From AP-15 sp963747735 (GTDB lineage: Bacteria; Pseudomonadota; Alphaproteobacteria; ATCC43930; CGMCC-115725), in the NCBI GenBank assembly GCA_963747735.1, contig CAVVGE010000007.1:672846-736845 (forward strand): 64,000 bases of DNA, given 5' to 3'. Below, piece after piece: positions 44,404 to 53,114 of this stretch; within the stretch, counting starts at the first letter, position 1; each line of letters starts with the position of its first letter. Below the pieces are notes generated by a model. That model worked only from the letters and a program-made list of their open reading frames with translations. It was not told the origin of the DNA and did not search any database. A program made the position numbers and the translations under genes.

Positions 44404-45033
44404 ATGCTCAAGCTCTATTACGCTCCCGGCACCTGCGCGCTGGCGACGCATATCGCGCTCGAAGAAGCCGGCGCCCCCTATGAGGCGGTGCCGGTGGATT
44501 TCGGCGCGCAACAGCAGCACAGCCCCGAATACCTCGCGGTCAACCCGAAAGCGCGGGTTCCGGCGCTCGTCACCGAAGACGGCACGCTGACCGAAACCCC
44601 GGCGCTGTTGTGCTTTGTGGCGCAGCGTTTTCCCGAGGCGGCGCTCGCCCCGCTCGACGACCCGTTCGCGCTCGCCCGGCTGCAGGAGTTCAACAGCTAT
44701 CTGTGCTCGACCGTGCATGTCGCGCACGCCCATGGCAGGCGGGGTGCCAGATGGGCTGACGACACCGGCGCGATCGAGGCGATGAAGCGCAAGGTAGCGT
44801 CGAACGTGGCCGAAGCCTTCGCGCTGATCGAGCGCGAGCTGTTGCGGGGCCCGTGGGTCATCGGCGACCGCTACACGATATCCGACCCCTACCTGTTCAC
44901 GATCGCATCATGGCTCGAGGGCGACGGCGTCGACACCGCAAAGCTGCCCCGGATCATGGAGCATCGCGCGCGCATGCTGGCGCGGCCCGCGGTGCGCAAG
45001 GTGGTTGCCGCCGAAGGCACGCGAATCCCATGA
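44404..45033 (+). CDS. glutathione S-transferase family protein
   Basis: The 209-residue protein has the thioredoxin-like N-domain MLKLYYAPGTCALATHIALE, in which the S/C-x-x-x-H region binds glutathione, then NPKARVPALV and TETPALLCFV, and an all-helical C-domain with GDRYTISDPYLFTIASWLEG. This is the beta-class pattern. It is divergent from the PrpD-like gene and starts a run of plus-strand genes with short spacing. Confidence 0.9.
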   Translation: MLKLYYAPGTCALATHIALEEAGAPYEAVPVDFGAQQQHSPEYLAVNPKARVPALVTEDGTLTETPALLCFVAQRFPEAALAPLDDPFALARLQEFNSYLCSTVHVAHAHGRRGARWADDTGAIEAMKRKVASNVAEAFALIERELLRGPWVIGDRYTISDPYLFTIASWLEGDGVDTAKLPRIMEHRARMLARPAVRKVVAAEGTRIP

Positions 45034-45073
45034 TTTGTCGTGTGGCGCTCGAACCGCGCCAAAGGAGATAGAG

Positions 45074-45457
45074 ATGTCCGATGCCATCGATCGACGACCG
45101 CCGGTTGCGGTCGGCCATGTGCGGCTTTCGGTGGTCGATGTCGGCGCCGCCGCGCGCTGGCTGGAGAGGGTGGGCTTGCGCCCGATCGTGACAATGGACG
45201 ATCTGGCGGTGCTGGAGCTGCGCGGCGGCACGCATGTCGTCGTCCGGCACGCCGCGGCGCCGCCCGAGCGCGGGGCCGGAGCGCCGTTCGACCTGATGGT
45301 CGACGATATCGACGGGGCACACCGCGACTATGCCGCCAAGGGGTTGTCGCCGTCGGCCGTGCGCCGCGGCCAGATCCATGATTCGTTCGATCTCGCCGGC
45401 CCGGACGGCTGGAAGTTCACGGTCAACTCGTCACACGCCGGCGGCCGGCCGGTCTGA
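45074..45457 (+). CDS. VOC family (glyoxalase/dioxygenase fold) protein
   Basis: The 127-residue protein has the paired beta-alpha-beta units of the vicinal-oxygen-chelate fold: VGHVRLSVVDVGAAARWLER, then ELRGGTHVVVRH and the C-terminal FDLAGPDGWKFTVNSSHAGG. It could be a metal-dependent lyase, dioxygenase or binding protein. AAAGGAG lies 7 bp upstream of the ATG. It follows the glutathione transferase by 40 bp. Confidence 0.82.
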   Translation: MSDAIDRRPPVAVGHVRLSVVDVGAAARWLERVGLRPIVTMDDLAVLELRGGTHVVVRHAAAPPERGAGAPFDLMVDDIDGAHRDYAAKGLSPSAVRRGQIHDSFDLAGPDGWKFTVNSSHAGGRPV

Positions 45458-45506
45458 GCGGCAGGCGTTCGGGCGGCCGAGCGCGCAATCCGGCGACAGG
45501 CGAGCG

Positions 45507-46787
45507 ATGGCTCCTCGCGACCTCGCGCATATCGTCGTGGTCGGCGCGGGCGCGGCGGGACTGATGGCCGCGCGCGACCTCGCCCGCGCCGGGAAAGAGG
45601 TGGCGATCCTCGAAGCGCGGGACCGATGCGGCGGGCGCATCTGGCCGCTCCCGGCCGAAGAGTTCGGCTATTCGGCGGAGGGCGGCGCCGAATTTGTCCA
45701 TGGTGCTGCACCGGTGACGCGCGCCGTGCTGCGCGAGGCGGGGCTGGCGCTGGCGCCGCGCGCCGGCACGCGATGGAGTGTTCGGAGCGGGACATTGTCG
45801 CCGTCCGATCCCGCGCTGCCCGATATGGCGCGGTTCTACCGGGTCTTGAGCGAGGTGAGCGCCGATCTGCCGATCGCCGAATTTCTGGAAACGCATTTCG
45901 CCGGCGACCGGCACGCCGAGCTGCGGCGATCGATCACCCGCACGGTCGAGGGCTACGACGCGGCCGATCCGCGCCGCGCCAGCACGCTCGCGCTGCGCGA
46001 CGAATGGACGGCGCGCGACGATGGCGAGCACGGCCGGCTCGCCGACGGCTATGGCGCGCTGATCGGGCATCTTTTGCGCGAATGCCGCAGGCACGGTGCG
46101 GCACTCCATCTCGGCGCTGTTGTAGCGGCGATCGACGAAGCCGGCGGGCAGGTCGCCGTGCGCTGTCGCGACGGCGCCATGCTCAAAGCCGATGCCGCGG
46201 TCCTGACCGTGCCGCCGCCGCTCCTATCCGAAATCGTGCTGCCCCCGGGGGCGCGCGAGCGGGCGGCCGCCGCCGCCGATATCGGGTTTGGCAACGTCCT
46301 CAAGATCCTGCTGCGCTTTCAGACAAAATGGTGGGCCGATACGCGCGGCCAGGACCTCTCCGATATGTCGTTTATGCTGTCCGATGCGACGGTGCCGACC
46401 TGGTGGACCCAGCATCCGGCCGAGCACCCGGTGCTGACCGGCTGGTACGCGGGACCCAAGGCCGGCACGGTGTCGCTGCTGACCGAGGCGGAGCTTGTCG
46501 ATATGGGGCTCGCCTCGCTCGCCGGGATTTTCGATCGGCCGCTCGACCGGCTGAGGAACGGTCTCGTCGCGTCGCGAGCGATCAATTGGGGCAACGACCC
46601 GTTCGCGCGCGGTGCCTATTCCTACGCCACGCCCGAGACGCGTGCGGCGCAATCGGTGCTGAGCAAGCCGCATGGCGACGCTATCTTCTTTTCCGGCGAG
46701 GCGCTCTATGGCGGCGCGGATATGGGCACGGTCGAGGCGGCGCTGGCCAGCGGCCGGGACACGGCGCAGACGATCCTGACCCGGTGA
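45507..46787 (+). CDS. flavin-containing amine oxidase family protein
   Basis: The 426-residue protein has the FAD-binding Rossmann motif VVGAGAAGLMAARDLA (12-27) and the second motif RCGGRIWPL. The C-terminal FFSGEALYGGADMGTVEAAL is the FAD-contacting block of the monoamine oxidase family. The substrate is unknown. There is no signal peptide. It lies in a closely spaced run of plus-strand genes. Confidence 0.88.
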   Translation: MAPRDLAHIVVVGAGAAGLMAARDLARAGKEVAILEARDRCGGRIWPLPAEEFGYSAEGGAEFVHGAAPVTRAVLREAGLALAPRAGTRWSVRSGTLSPSDPALPDMARFYRVLSEVSADLPIAEFLETHFAGDRHAELRRSITRTVEGYDAADPRRASTLALRDEWTARDDGEHGRLADGYGALIGHLLRECRRHGAALHLGAVVAAIDEAGGQVAVRCRDGAMLKADAAVLTVPPPLLSEIVLPPGARERAAAAADIGFGNVLKILLRFQTKWWADTRGQDLSDMSFMLSDATVPTWWTQHPAEHPVLTGWYAGPKAGTVSLLTEAELVDMGLASLAGIFDRPLDRLRNGLVASRAINWGNDPFARGAYSYATPETRAAQSVLSKPHGDAIFFSGEALYGGADMGTVEAALASGRDTAQTILTR

Positions 46788-46825
46788 GGAAACAGCCCGA
46801 CCGGTCGGTGGAGCGGAGGGATCGC

Positions 46826-47659
46826 GTGATCAACGGCCGTACCGAGCTGATCGCCCATCTCGGCTATCCGACCGAAAGCTTCACCGCGCCGATGATCTAC
46901 AATCCGTGGTTTGCCGCGCACGGCATCAACGCCATCGTGGTGCCGATGGGCGTGCAATCGGAAAATTACCCGGCGTTTTTCCGCCCCTTGTTTCGGCTCA
47001 GCAATATCCGCGGCGCGTTGGTGACGATGCCGCACAAGGTCACGACGTTGGCTCTGCTCGACGAGGCCGCCGTCGCGGTGCAGATAGCGGGCGCTTGCAA
47101 TGCCGTCTTGCGGCGCCCGGACGGTTCGCTCTATGGCGAGTTGTTCGACGGTGTGGGCTTTGTGCGCGCCGCAAAATGCAAGGGCTTCGATTTTTCCGGC
47201 GCGGATTGCCTGATCGTCGGCACCGGCGGCGTCGGCTCGGCGATCGCCGCCGCGATTGCCGCCGAGGCTCCCGGCTCGCTCGCGCTGTTCGATATCAACG
47301 CCGCGTCGTCCGCGCGCCTCGCCAGCCGCTTAAGCAGGCATTTCCCCGGCCTGGCAGTCCGGCTCGGTGACAACGACCCGGTCGGATACCGCCTGGTGGT
47401 CAATGCGACCCCGCTCGGGATGGCCGCCGACGATCCGTTGCCGTTCGACCCGGCCCGGCTCGACGCCCACGCCCTGGTCGGCGACGTCGTGCTGAGGGCG
47501 CAGCCGACCCCGCTGCTCGCGCAGGCGGCGCAGCGCGGCTGCCGCTGCCTGATCGGGACCGACATGCTGTTCGAGCAAATACCGGCCTACCTCGAATTCT
47601 TCGGCTATGGCACGGCCGCTCCGGAGGAATTGCGAGCTGCCGCGCGCATTGCGTACTGA
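46826..47659 (+). CDS. shikimate dehydrogenase family protein
   Basis: The 277-residue NAD(P)-dependent protein has the substrate domain (LIAHLGYPTESFTAPMIYNP, RGALVTMPHKVTTLALLDEA), with the catalytic lysine in MPHK, and the cofactor motif VGTGGVGSAIAAAIA. It differs from AroE in the first strand, where the shikimate-binding SxS is replaced by TESFTAP. It may be a quinate-type or an aromatic-catabolism relative rather than the biosynthetic enzyme. The GTG at 46826 has GGAGGG 5 bp upstream. Confidence 0.88.
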   Translation: MINGRTELIAHLGYPTESFTAPMIYNPWFAAHGINAIVVPMGVQSENYPAFFRPLFRLSNIRGALVTMPHKVTTLALLDEAAVAVQIAGACNAVLRRPDGSLYGELFDGVGFVRAAKCKGFDFSGADCLIVGTGGVGSAIAAAIAAEAPGSLALFDINAASSARLASRLSRHFPGLAVRLGDNDPVGYRLVVNATPLGMAADDPLPFDPARLDAHALVGDVVLRAQPTPLLAQAAQRGCRCLIGTDMLFEQIPAYLEFFGYGTAAPEELRAAARIAY

Positions 47660-47809
47660 GCGGCCACACAGCGATAATCGCCGGATGCAGGCTCGTCACC
47701 CTCCGCGAGGCTCGAGCCGTAATTGATTTGCGGGAGCGCGCCGCGGCGCGCTCGAGTGACGCTATCGGCCGATGGTGTCGAGGGGATCGGTGCGGGCACG
47801 GAGGGTTTG

Positions 47810-47998
47810 ATGTCACGGCCGCGGGCAGCAGACGATTTCGAGACCATCCGCGCCCGGTTGGAGGAATTGCGGCGCGAGAAGTCGCCAAAAAAACCGGCCC
47901 GGACAACCGACCCCGGCGGCGTCACGGGTCACCGTGGACCTTGCGCCTGCGGCAGAAGCCTCTTTCCCGACGAATGCGACGGATCGTGCAAATTTTGA
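47810..47998 (+). CDS. small cysteine-rich hypothetical protein
   Basis: The 62-residue protein has a charged helical N-half (DDFETIRARLEELRREKSPK) and a C-terminal four-cysteine tail, CACGRSLFPDECDGSCKF, that could bind a metal such as zinc. GAGGG lies 5 bp upstream of the ATG. I do not recognise a named family. It is 19 bp before the alpha/beta hydrolase gene. Confidence 0.55.
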   Translation: MSRPRAADDFETIRARLEELRREKSPKKPARTTDPGGVTGHRGPCACGRSLFPDECDGSCKF

Positions 47999-48017
47999 AG
48001 GCCGATGAGAGGAAGCG

Positions 48018-48885
48018 ATGCCGTTTATTGGGTCGAACGGGCTGACCGAAGAAGGCACCAGCAAGACCGTCGCGGTGGGCGGCATGCCGGGGGGCATCAA
48101 CGTGCACTACCACGATCTGGGCGCAGGCGAGCCGGTGTTGTTCCTTCATTCCTACGGCCCCGGCACCACCGCATGGATCACCTTTCACAAGGCCGTGGGC
48201 GCGCTGTCGCAGCATTTCCGCTGCATCCTGATGGATTTGCCGAATTTTTCGAAGACCGGCCCGATCGTTTACCGCGAAGGGGTGCACGCGGTGCAGGCGC
48301 GCACTGCGGTGGCTTTATTGGACGCGCTCGGCATCGCGCAAGCGCATTGGGTCGGCAACTCGCAGGGCGGGCAGTCGGCGATGGTGGCGGCGATCGCCTA
48401 CCCCGAGCGGGTCCGGAAATTCGTCATGGGCGGCTCGCATATCGGCACCGGCGGCGACCGCTACCTGCTTGGCCAACCGCCCCTCGGAGGGCAGCCGCGC
48501 CACCCAGCGGGCAATCGCCGATCCGAGCCGCGAGAACATCGCGAGCTACCTCAGGGTGCACATCGACGACGAGAGCCTCGTTACCGACGAGCTCATCGAC
48601 TACATCCACCACGCCCATACCTGGTCACAAGAATTTATCGAAGCACGCGCGCAATCGGTCAGCCTGCCGCACGACTACACCCCCGACCTCGCCGGCATCA
48701 AGGCGCCCGTCCTCTTGATCCACGGCCGCTACGACCGGATGGTCCCCTTCGAGGTCTCGATCGCGGTCTTGAACCACATCGCCAATTCCCGCCTCGTCCT
48801 CCTCAACAATTGCGGCCACTGGCCCCCCTTCGAAAAGCCCGCCGAATGGACCGCCCAAATCCTCGCCTTTCTCAAGGGGTATTGA
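48018..48885 (+). pseudogene. alpha/beta hydrolase (meta-cleavage product hydrolase-like), frameshifted
   Basis: The gene resembles BphD/MhpC C-C bond hydrolases. The nucleophile elbow is VGNSQGGQ, the acid is in IHGRYDRMVP and the histidine in NNCGHWPPFEKP. The frame is lost at about 48467-48471 (TACCTGCTTGGCC where TACCTGCTGGCC restores it), one extra T. The C-terminal part from ANRPSEGSRATQRAIADPS onward is in the +1 frame. Such enzymes act after ring-cleavage dioxygenases, which fits the broken ring-hydroxylating dioxygenase nearby. Confidence 0.85.
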
Positions 48886-49044
48886 GCGGATTCGGATACC
48901 AAAGCACCGAACAGCTGGCCTTTTCCGATTAAGAGAGCCTGCGGACGACCAGCAGGCGATCGGCCCTTTTTGCGAACGGAATCGAGCCTCCGAGGCATCC
49001 TGGTCTGCGAAATGCGCCTGGGCTTTTCGATGCGGGCGGGTGAT

Positions 49045-49062
49045 ATTATATGCAGATATAAT
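49045..49062 (+). promoter_or_regulatory. candidate operator of the MazEF-type operon
   Basis: ATTATAT-GCAG-ATATAAT is a perfect 7-bp inverted repeat with a 4-bp spacer, just before the GAGGAGG ribosome-binding site and 15 bp before the antitoxin start. Position and symmetry suggest the antitoxin binds here. Confidence 0.6.
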
Positions 49063-49076
49063 CGAGGAGGCACCCA

Positions 49077-49334
49077 TTGCACACGACCAATCTGCGCAAG
49101 GTCGGTGGCTCGGTAATGCTCGCAGTTCCGCCCGCCGTTCTCGACATGTTGCAGTTGCGAGCCGGCGCCACGGTTGCGCTCGTCGTCGATAGCGGCCGTC
49201 TGATCGTAGAGCCGCAACCGCGCCACCGGTACACGCTCGATGAGCTGCTGGCCCAATGCGATCCAACGGCCGAGCCGACACAAGAGGACCGCGAGTGGCT
49301 CGACGCTCCGCCGGTCGGTAGAGAGCTCCTGTAG
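49077..49334 (+). CDS. MazE/PemI-like antitoxin (AbrB-type DNA-binding domain)
   Basis: The 85-residue protein starts at a TTG with GAGGAGG 6 bp upstream. Residues 1-45 form a SpoVT-AbrB swapped-hairpin domain (TNLRKVGGSVMLAVPPAVLD, LRAGATVALVVDSGRLIVEP). The acidic C-terminus (QEDREWLDAPPVGRELL) would wrap the toxin. The toxin gene begins immediately after its stop codon. Confidence 0.88.
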   Translation: MHTTNLRKVGGSVMLAVPPAVLDMLQLRAGATVALVVDSGRLIVEPQPRHRYTLDELLAQCDPTAEPTQEDREWLDAPPVGRELL

Positions 49335-49679
49335 TTGGAGCGCGGCGATATCTACCTGGTCTCGCTCGACCCGACCCAAGGGCATGAGCAGCAAGGCCGC
49401 CGGCCCGTGCTCGTCGTATCGCCCGGTGCCTTCAACCGGCTGACGAAGGTGCCGATCGTGCTGCCGATCACGACCGGCGGCAATTTCGCCCGCGCGCGCG
49501 GTTTTGCCGTGTCTCTTACGGGGGCCGGCACGCGGACCACCGGCGTTGTTCGGTGTGACCAGCCGCGCGCCCTCGACCTCGACGCACGCGGTGGGAGAAA
49601 GCTCGAAAGCGTGCCGGGAATCATCATTGACGAAGTGCTGGCCAGGCTGGCCCCCCTTTTCGATCAAAGGGATAAATAA
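49335..49679 (+). CDS. PemK/MazF-type mRNA interferase toxin
   Basis: The 114-residue protein starts at a TTG directly after the antitoxin stop. It has the MazF signature RGDIYLVSLDPTQGHEQQGR, the RPVLVVSP strand and the VRCDQPRALDLDARGG segment. Family members cleave mRNA at short sequence motifs. The arginine and threonine residues at the active site (QQGRRP, PITTGG) are present, so the toxin looks functional. Confidence 0.9.
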   Translation: MERGDIYLVSLDPTQGHEQQGRRPVLVVSPGAFNRLTKVPIVLPITTGGNFARARGFAVSLTGAGTRTTGVVRCDQPRALDLDARGGRKLESVPGIIIDEVLARLAPLFDQRDK

Positions 49680-49722
49680 CTCTCGCTCACGACGGGGTCG
49701 AACGCGTATCTGAGAGGGATGG

Positions 49723-50285
49723 CTAGAGGAAGACGCTGAGGTTTTTGTCGAGGAGCACGTTGGCGTCGAGGACGATCGTGCGGCGGGCGATCTTCCAGGC
49801 GCCCCCCACTTGCGCAGCACGTCCTCACGGCAGCCGGAGAGGAGCTGGTGGTCGGTTTCGAGGTGCGAGCGGTAGACGAGAAACGCGGTCCTGGCCGCGA
49901 CCTCGCCGTTCTCCGCAGGTGTTGCTTCGAGATTGCCGACGAGGTGGCGGGTGCGCGAGGGCGGGTCCTCGGCCCAGGCCATGCCGGTGTCGAGCCGGGC
50001 GACGCGCATTTCGAGATAGCGCTTGTCCTCTTCGAGGATCGCCAGATCGCCGAGGGGTGTGACCTCACGGCGTAATTCGCGGCGCGGCACGTTTTTGCGG
50101 CGCGGCATGAAATAGAGCACATCCTCGGTGAAAAGATCGAGCCACTCCTTGAGCTTGCGCTCGTCGAGCAGCCACGCCTCGCGGATGTAGAATTGCATCA
50201 GCTCGAACCACAGCGCCTGCTGCGTTGTCGGCGTCACCGGGCTCACCGGGGAGGCCGCGGCCTCGTGCGTGCGTTTCGTGTTCAC
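49723..50285 (-). pseudogene. aromatic-ring-hydroxylating dioxygenase beta subunit, frameshifted
   Basis: The small subunit supports the catalytic alpha subunit structurally. Recognisable parts are ALWFELMQFYIREAWLLDER, then EWLDLFTEDVLYFMP and the C-terminal RRTIVLDANVLLDKNLSVFL. A missing G near 49812 (AAGTGGGGGGC instead of AAGGTGGGGGGC) breaks the frame after REDVLRK. The likely start is a GTG at 50285; upstream lies a palindromic repeat. It is 209 bp downstream of the alpha-subunit gene. Confidence 0.82.
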
Positions 50286-50307
50286 CGGATCGCTGCCCGC
50301 TAAATCC

Positions 50308-50336
50308 CCCTCTCCCCCGCCGGCCGGGGGAGAGGG
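50308..50336 (+). repeat. C-rich/G-rich palindromic intergenic repeat, copy 3
   Basis: CCCTCTCCCCC and GGGGGAGAGGG form perfect 11-bp arms around a 7-bp loop, followed by a purine-rich tail. It lies between the alpha- and beta-subunit genes of the dioxygenase. Confidence 0.8.
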
Positions 50337-50434
50337 AGGGGTGAGGGGGCCGCAGCCGCCGTCGATACGGCGCCAATGGTTTCCACAGGGCCGGCGCAAC
50401 CTCTGCTGCGACCGCCCCCCTCACCCTGCCCTCT

Positions 50435-50452
50435 CCCCCCGATTTCGGGGGG
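50435..50452 (+). repeat. C-rich/G-rich palindromic intergenic repeat, copy 4
   Basis: CCCCCCG-ATTT-CGGGGGG has 7-bp arms and is preceded by CCTCACCCTGCCCTCT, the complement-like partner of the purine tail of copy 3. The two copies face each other about 100 bp apart. Confidence 0.75.
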
Positions 50453-50494
50453 AAAGGAGAAAAATAACGCGTGGACGGGTCTATCCATCTCTCC

Positions 50495-51835
50495 CTAGCC
50501 CCGCATCGTCGCGGTGCCGGCGAAATCGGCGGTGATCGGGGCGAGCGGGATTTGCGCCCAGCTTTCGGCGTTCATGAACTCTTCCCAGCGCCGATAAAAG
50601 AGGCGCTGGTTGTTCTCCGAGATGTAGCGCTCGGAGACGAGCCCCGGATAATCGGGATGCGGCCCGGCATGCCCCAGGCCCATCGACAGATCCTGGTGGA
50701 TGCTGGCGCCCGAGGCGGCTCGCGCTCGCTTGGGTCACCTGGCGCCAATTGTCGACGTCGTCCTGCTCGAACATGCCGGCGGCACCATTGTTCGCCTGGC
50801 TGCCGATGCGGATCGCGCGCTTCAATTCCTCGGGAGCGTCGCGGTCGAGCAGCACAAAGTGCCAGAACTCGGTCTGGAGCGGGCCGCGCGGCAGCGCCAG
50901 CCGCAGCCCCAGGATCCCGTTCGGGAAGATCGAATGGTTGCCGAGCTGCACCCGGCGCGCGCGCAACGTGCCGAGCCGGCGCTCGACCTCGGGCATCGTC
51001 GCCTCGTGGTATTCCTGGAAGAGCCGCATCGTGTCCTTCGACATGCCGTGCACATAGCGCGGCATGCCGTCGTCGGCATCGCGGAAGGTGACCCCGTGCC
51101 CGTTGACAAAGGCGTGCCGGTTGGGGCTTTGGAACTGGTCCTCGTGCGACAATGGCGGGCGGCCGAGCCAGCGGGTCTGGACGCGGGCGCTGGCGAGATG
51201 GCTGGTCGGCACGTGGTAATTGTCCGAGCAGTTGTCGACCAGCGTCTTCCAGTTGACGGGCTCGAGCCATTTCATCGGGCCCAGCGCCTGCATGCCGCCG
51301 TCGCGCCGATTGAATAGGGTGTCGAGATACCAGCGCGCATCGCCGAGATAAGCTTCGAGGCTCGGCGCGTCCTCGGCCCAGGTCGCAAAGACGATCCCGG
51401 CATAGGTCTCGACGCGCGCTTCGACGAGACCTAGCGATGTCTTGTCGAGCGCCGCGTAATAGGCTTCGCCCTCGCCGGGGACGTATTCGAGGGCGCCGTC
51501 GTTCCTGTAGGTCCAGCCGTGATAGGAGCACATAAAGCGCTTGGCGTTGCCGTCGTCGGCGCGGCAGACACGGTTGCCGCGGTGGCGGCACATATTGAGG
51601 AGCGCGTGCAGCCGGCCCTCCCCGTCGCGGGTCAGGATGACCGGGTCTTCGCCCATATAGGTGTGGAAGAAATCGTCGGGCCGCGGGCACCAGGCTCTCA
51701 TGCCCGATCATCAGCCAGGCGCGAGCGAAGATTTTCTCCATCTCGGCGTCGTAAACTGCCGCGCTCGCTGAAGATGCGGCGATCGAGCTTGCCGGTGGTG
51801 GGGTCGATCACGGCGTATTTCCGATTGGCGCCCAT
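50495..51835 (-). pseudogene. Rieske-type ring-hydroxylating dioxygenase alpha subunit, three frameshifts
   Basis: The alpha subunit carries a Rieske [2Fe-2S] centre (CRHRGN...CSYHGW) and the mononuclear iron site (DNCSDNYHVPTSH), both present in the central frame. The frame is broken three times: near 51770 (extra G after IFSER), near 51690 (extra base after GHESLVP) and near 50710 (before SIHQDLSMGLGH). Each is a one-base gain, so the last part returns to the frame of the first, and the total of 447 codons is family-normal. As sequenced it cannot give a functional protein. Confidence 0.87.
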
Positions 51836-51938
51836 ACCGGACCCGCTCCTCTCTCGCGGCCAGGACAGCGATTGTACCACTTTGCGGCGAGCGGCGGTGG
51901 CGTTAAGCTGCCGACAGGCCGATGGAGGAAAAAGAGCC

Positions 51939-52967
51939 ATGATGATCGACATGCATACCCATTGGCGGCCCGCCGAAGCCGCCGACGCCTTGCGCGCCCG
52001 GACCCGCGAGCCGCGCATCGTGCGCAACGAGAACGGCGTCGAAGTGTTGAAATCCGGCCGGATGGGCGAGGCGCCGCTGGCCGAAGCCTTTGACGACGTG
52101 GATTTCCACTTGGCGCGGATGGACCGCCAGGGGGTCGAGACGAGTGTCTTGTCGCTCCTCGGCTCGTTCAACTGGGTCGAATCGCAGCCGCCCGAGCTGT
52201 CCGGGCCGCTGTGCCGCAAGGTCAATGACGGGCTGTCGGCGATTTGCCGGAAATATCCCAGCCGCTTTGCCGCTTTTGCAGCACTGCCCTTGACCGACAT
52301 GCCGGCCGCCGCGGCCGAGCTCGAACGCGCGCTCGGATTGCCCGGAATCATCGGCGCCCAGGTGCCGGGAAACTACTTTCTGACGAGCCAGGACGCCGCG
52401 ACAATGCGGCCGCTGCTCGAAGTCGCAAACCGCGAGCACGCGGTCCTCTTTATCCATAACGGCCCGCGGCCGGGCGACGCCTACCCCAAGGTTTCGGGCG
52501 ACACCGACAATGCGCGCCGCCGCAACGGCACGCTCGACATGCAGGCGAGCCTCTCTTCGGTCATGGTCACGCTGTGCCTGACCGACCTCCTCGCGGATTA
52601 TCCCGACGCGACGGTCGTCGTCCACAATCTGGGCGGCAACATTCCGTTTGAGATCGAGCGGATGGACCATCGCTCTTTGCTCGACACGCCGGCGGAGGAG
52701 CTGCCTTCCTCGCGCATCCGCAAGGCGAAGGTCTATGTCGATTGCAACTCGTTCGGCCCGCATTCGATCGAGGCGGCGGTGCGTCTTTACGGCGCCGAGC
52801 GCATTGTTTGCGGCACCGACGGCACCGAGTTCGGCTGCGAGTGGACGCGTAAGGCGCTCGCCGAAGCCGAGATCGGCGAGGCGGCGCGCGAGCAGATCCT
52901 GCACGGCAACGCCGCCGCGGTGCTCGCCCGCGCGACCAAAGCCGCGCAGCCCGCCGCCGCCGCCTGA
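51939..52967 (+). CDS. amidohydrolase family 2 (ACMSD-like decarboxylase) protein
   Basis: The 342-residue protein begins MMIDMHTHWRPAEAADALRA, with HxH metal ligands. It has VVVHNLGGNIPFEIERMDHR and the C-terminal aspartate in IVCGTDGTEFGCEW. This is the ACMSD-type layout, here beside a dioxygenase. GGAGGAAAAAGAG precedes the ATG. It is divergent from the dioxygenase alpha gene, with 103 bp between them. It is followed by a strong terminator. Confidence 0.9.
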   Translation: MMIDMHTHWRPAEAADALRARTREPRIVRNENGVEVLKSGRMGEAPLAEAFDDVDFHLARMDRQGVETSVLSLLGSFNWVESQPPELSGPLCRKVNDGLSAICRKYPSRFAAFAALPLTDMPAAAAELERALGLPGIIGAQVPGNYFLTSQDAATMRPLLEVANREHAVLFIHNGPRPGDAYPKVSGDTDNARRRNGTLDMQASLSSVMVTLCLTDLLADYPDATVVVHNLGGNIPFEIERMDHRSLLDTPAEELPSSRIRKAKVYVDCNSFGPHSIEAAVRLYGAERIVCGTDGTEFGCEWTRKALAEAEIGEAAREQILHGNAAAVLARATKAAQPAAAA

Positions 52968-52992
52968 CCCCTCATCACAATAGCCGAGCGGA

Positions 52993-53030
52993 AGAAGGGC
53001 TTAGCCGAGCTCGGCTGAGCCCTTCTTTTT
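52993..53030 (+). terminator. Rho-independent terminator after the amidohydrolase
   Basis: AGAAGGGCTTAGCCGAG pairs with CTCGGCTGAGCCCTTCT over 17 positions, with one T/G position that wobble-pairs in RNA. It is followed by TTTT. It starts 25 bp after the stop codon. Confidence 0.9.
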
Positions 53031-53114
53031 GATCGGGCCGGTCGCCTTGGTTGCTGGCTTTGGCCTCGGACCGCCGATAGGTTCCATCGACATGGTCTTT
53101 TGCGGGAGGGGTCG

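Noticed and set aside
48937..48971. A hairpin GCCTGC/GCAGGC followed by a T-run as terminator of the alpha/beta hydrolase gene
   Set aside because: The stem is short and the T-run begins more than 8 bases after it, so it does not meet the usual layout.
48729..50399. One long minus-strand frame of 556 codons
   Set aside because: Only its first part is real (dioxygenase beta subunit). After the frameshift near 49812 it runs antisense through the toxin-antitoxin genes.
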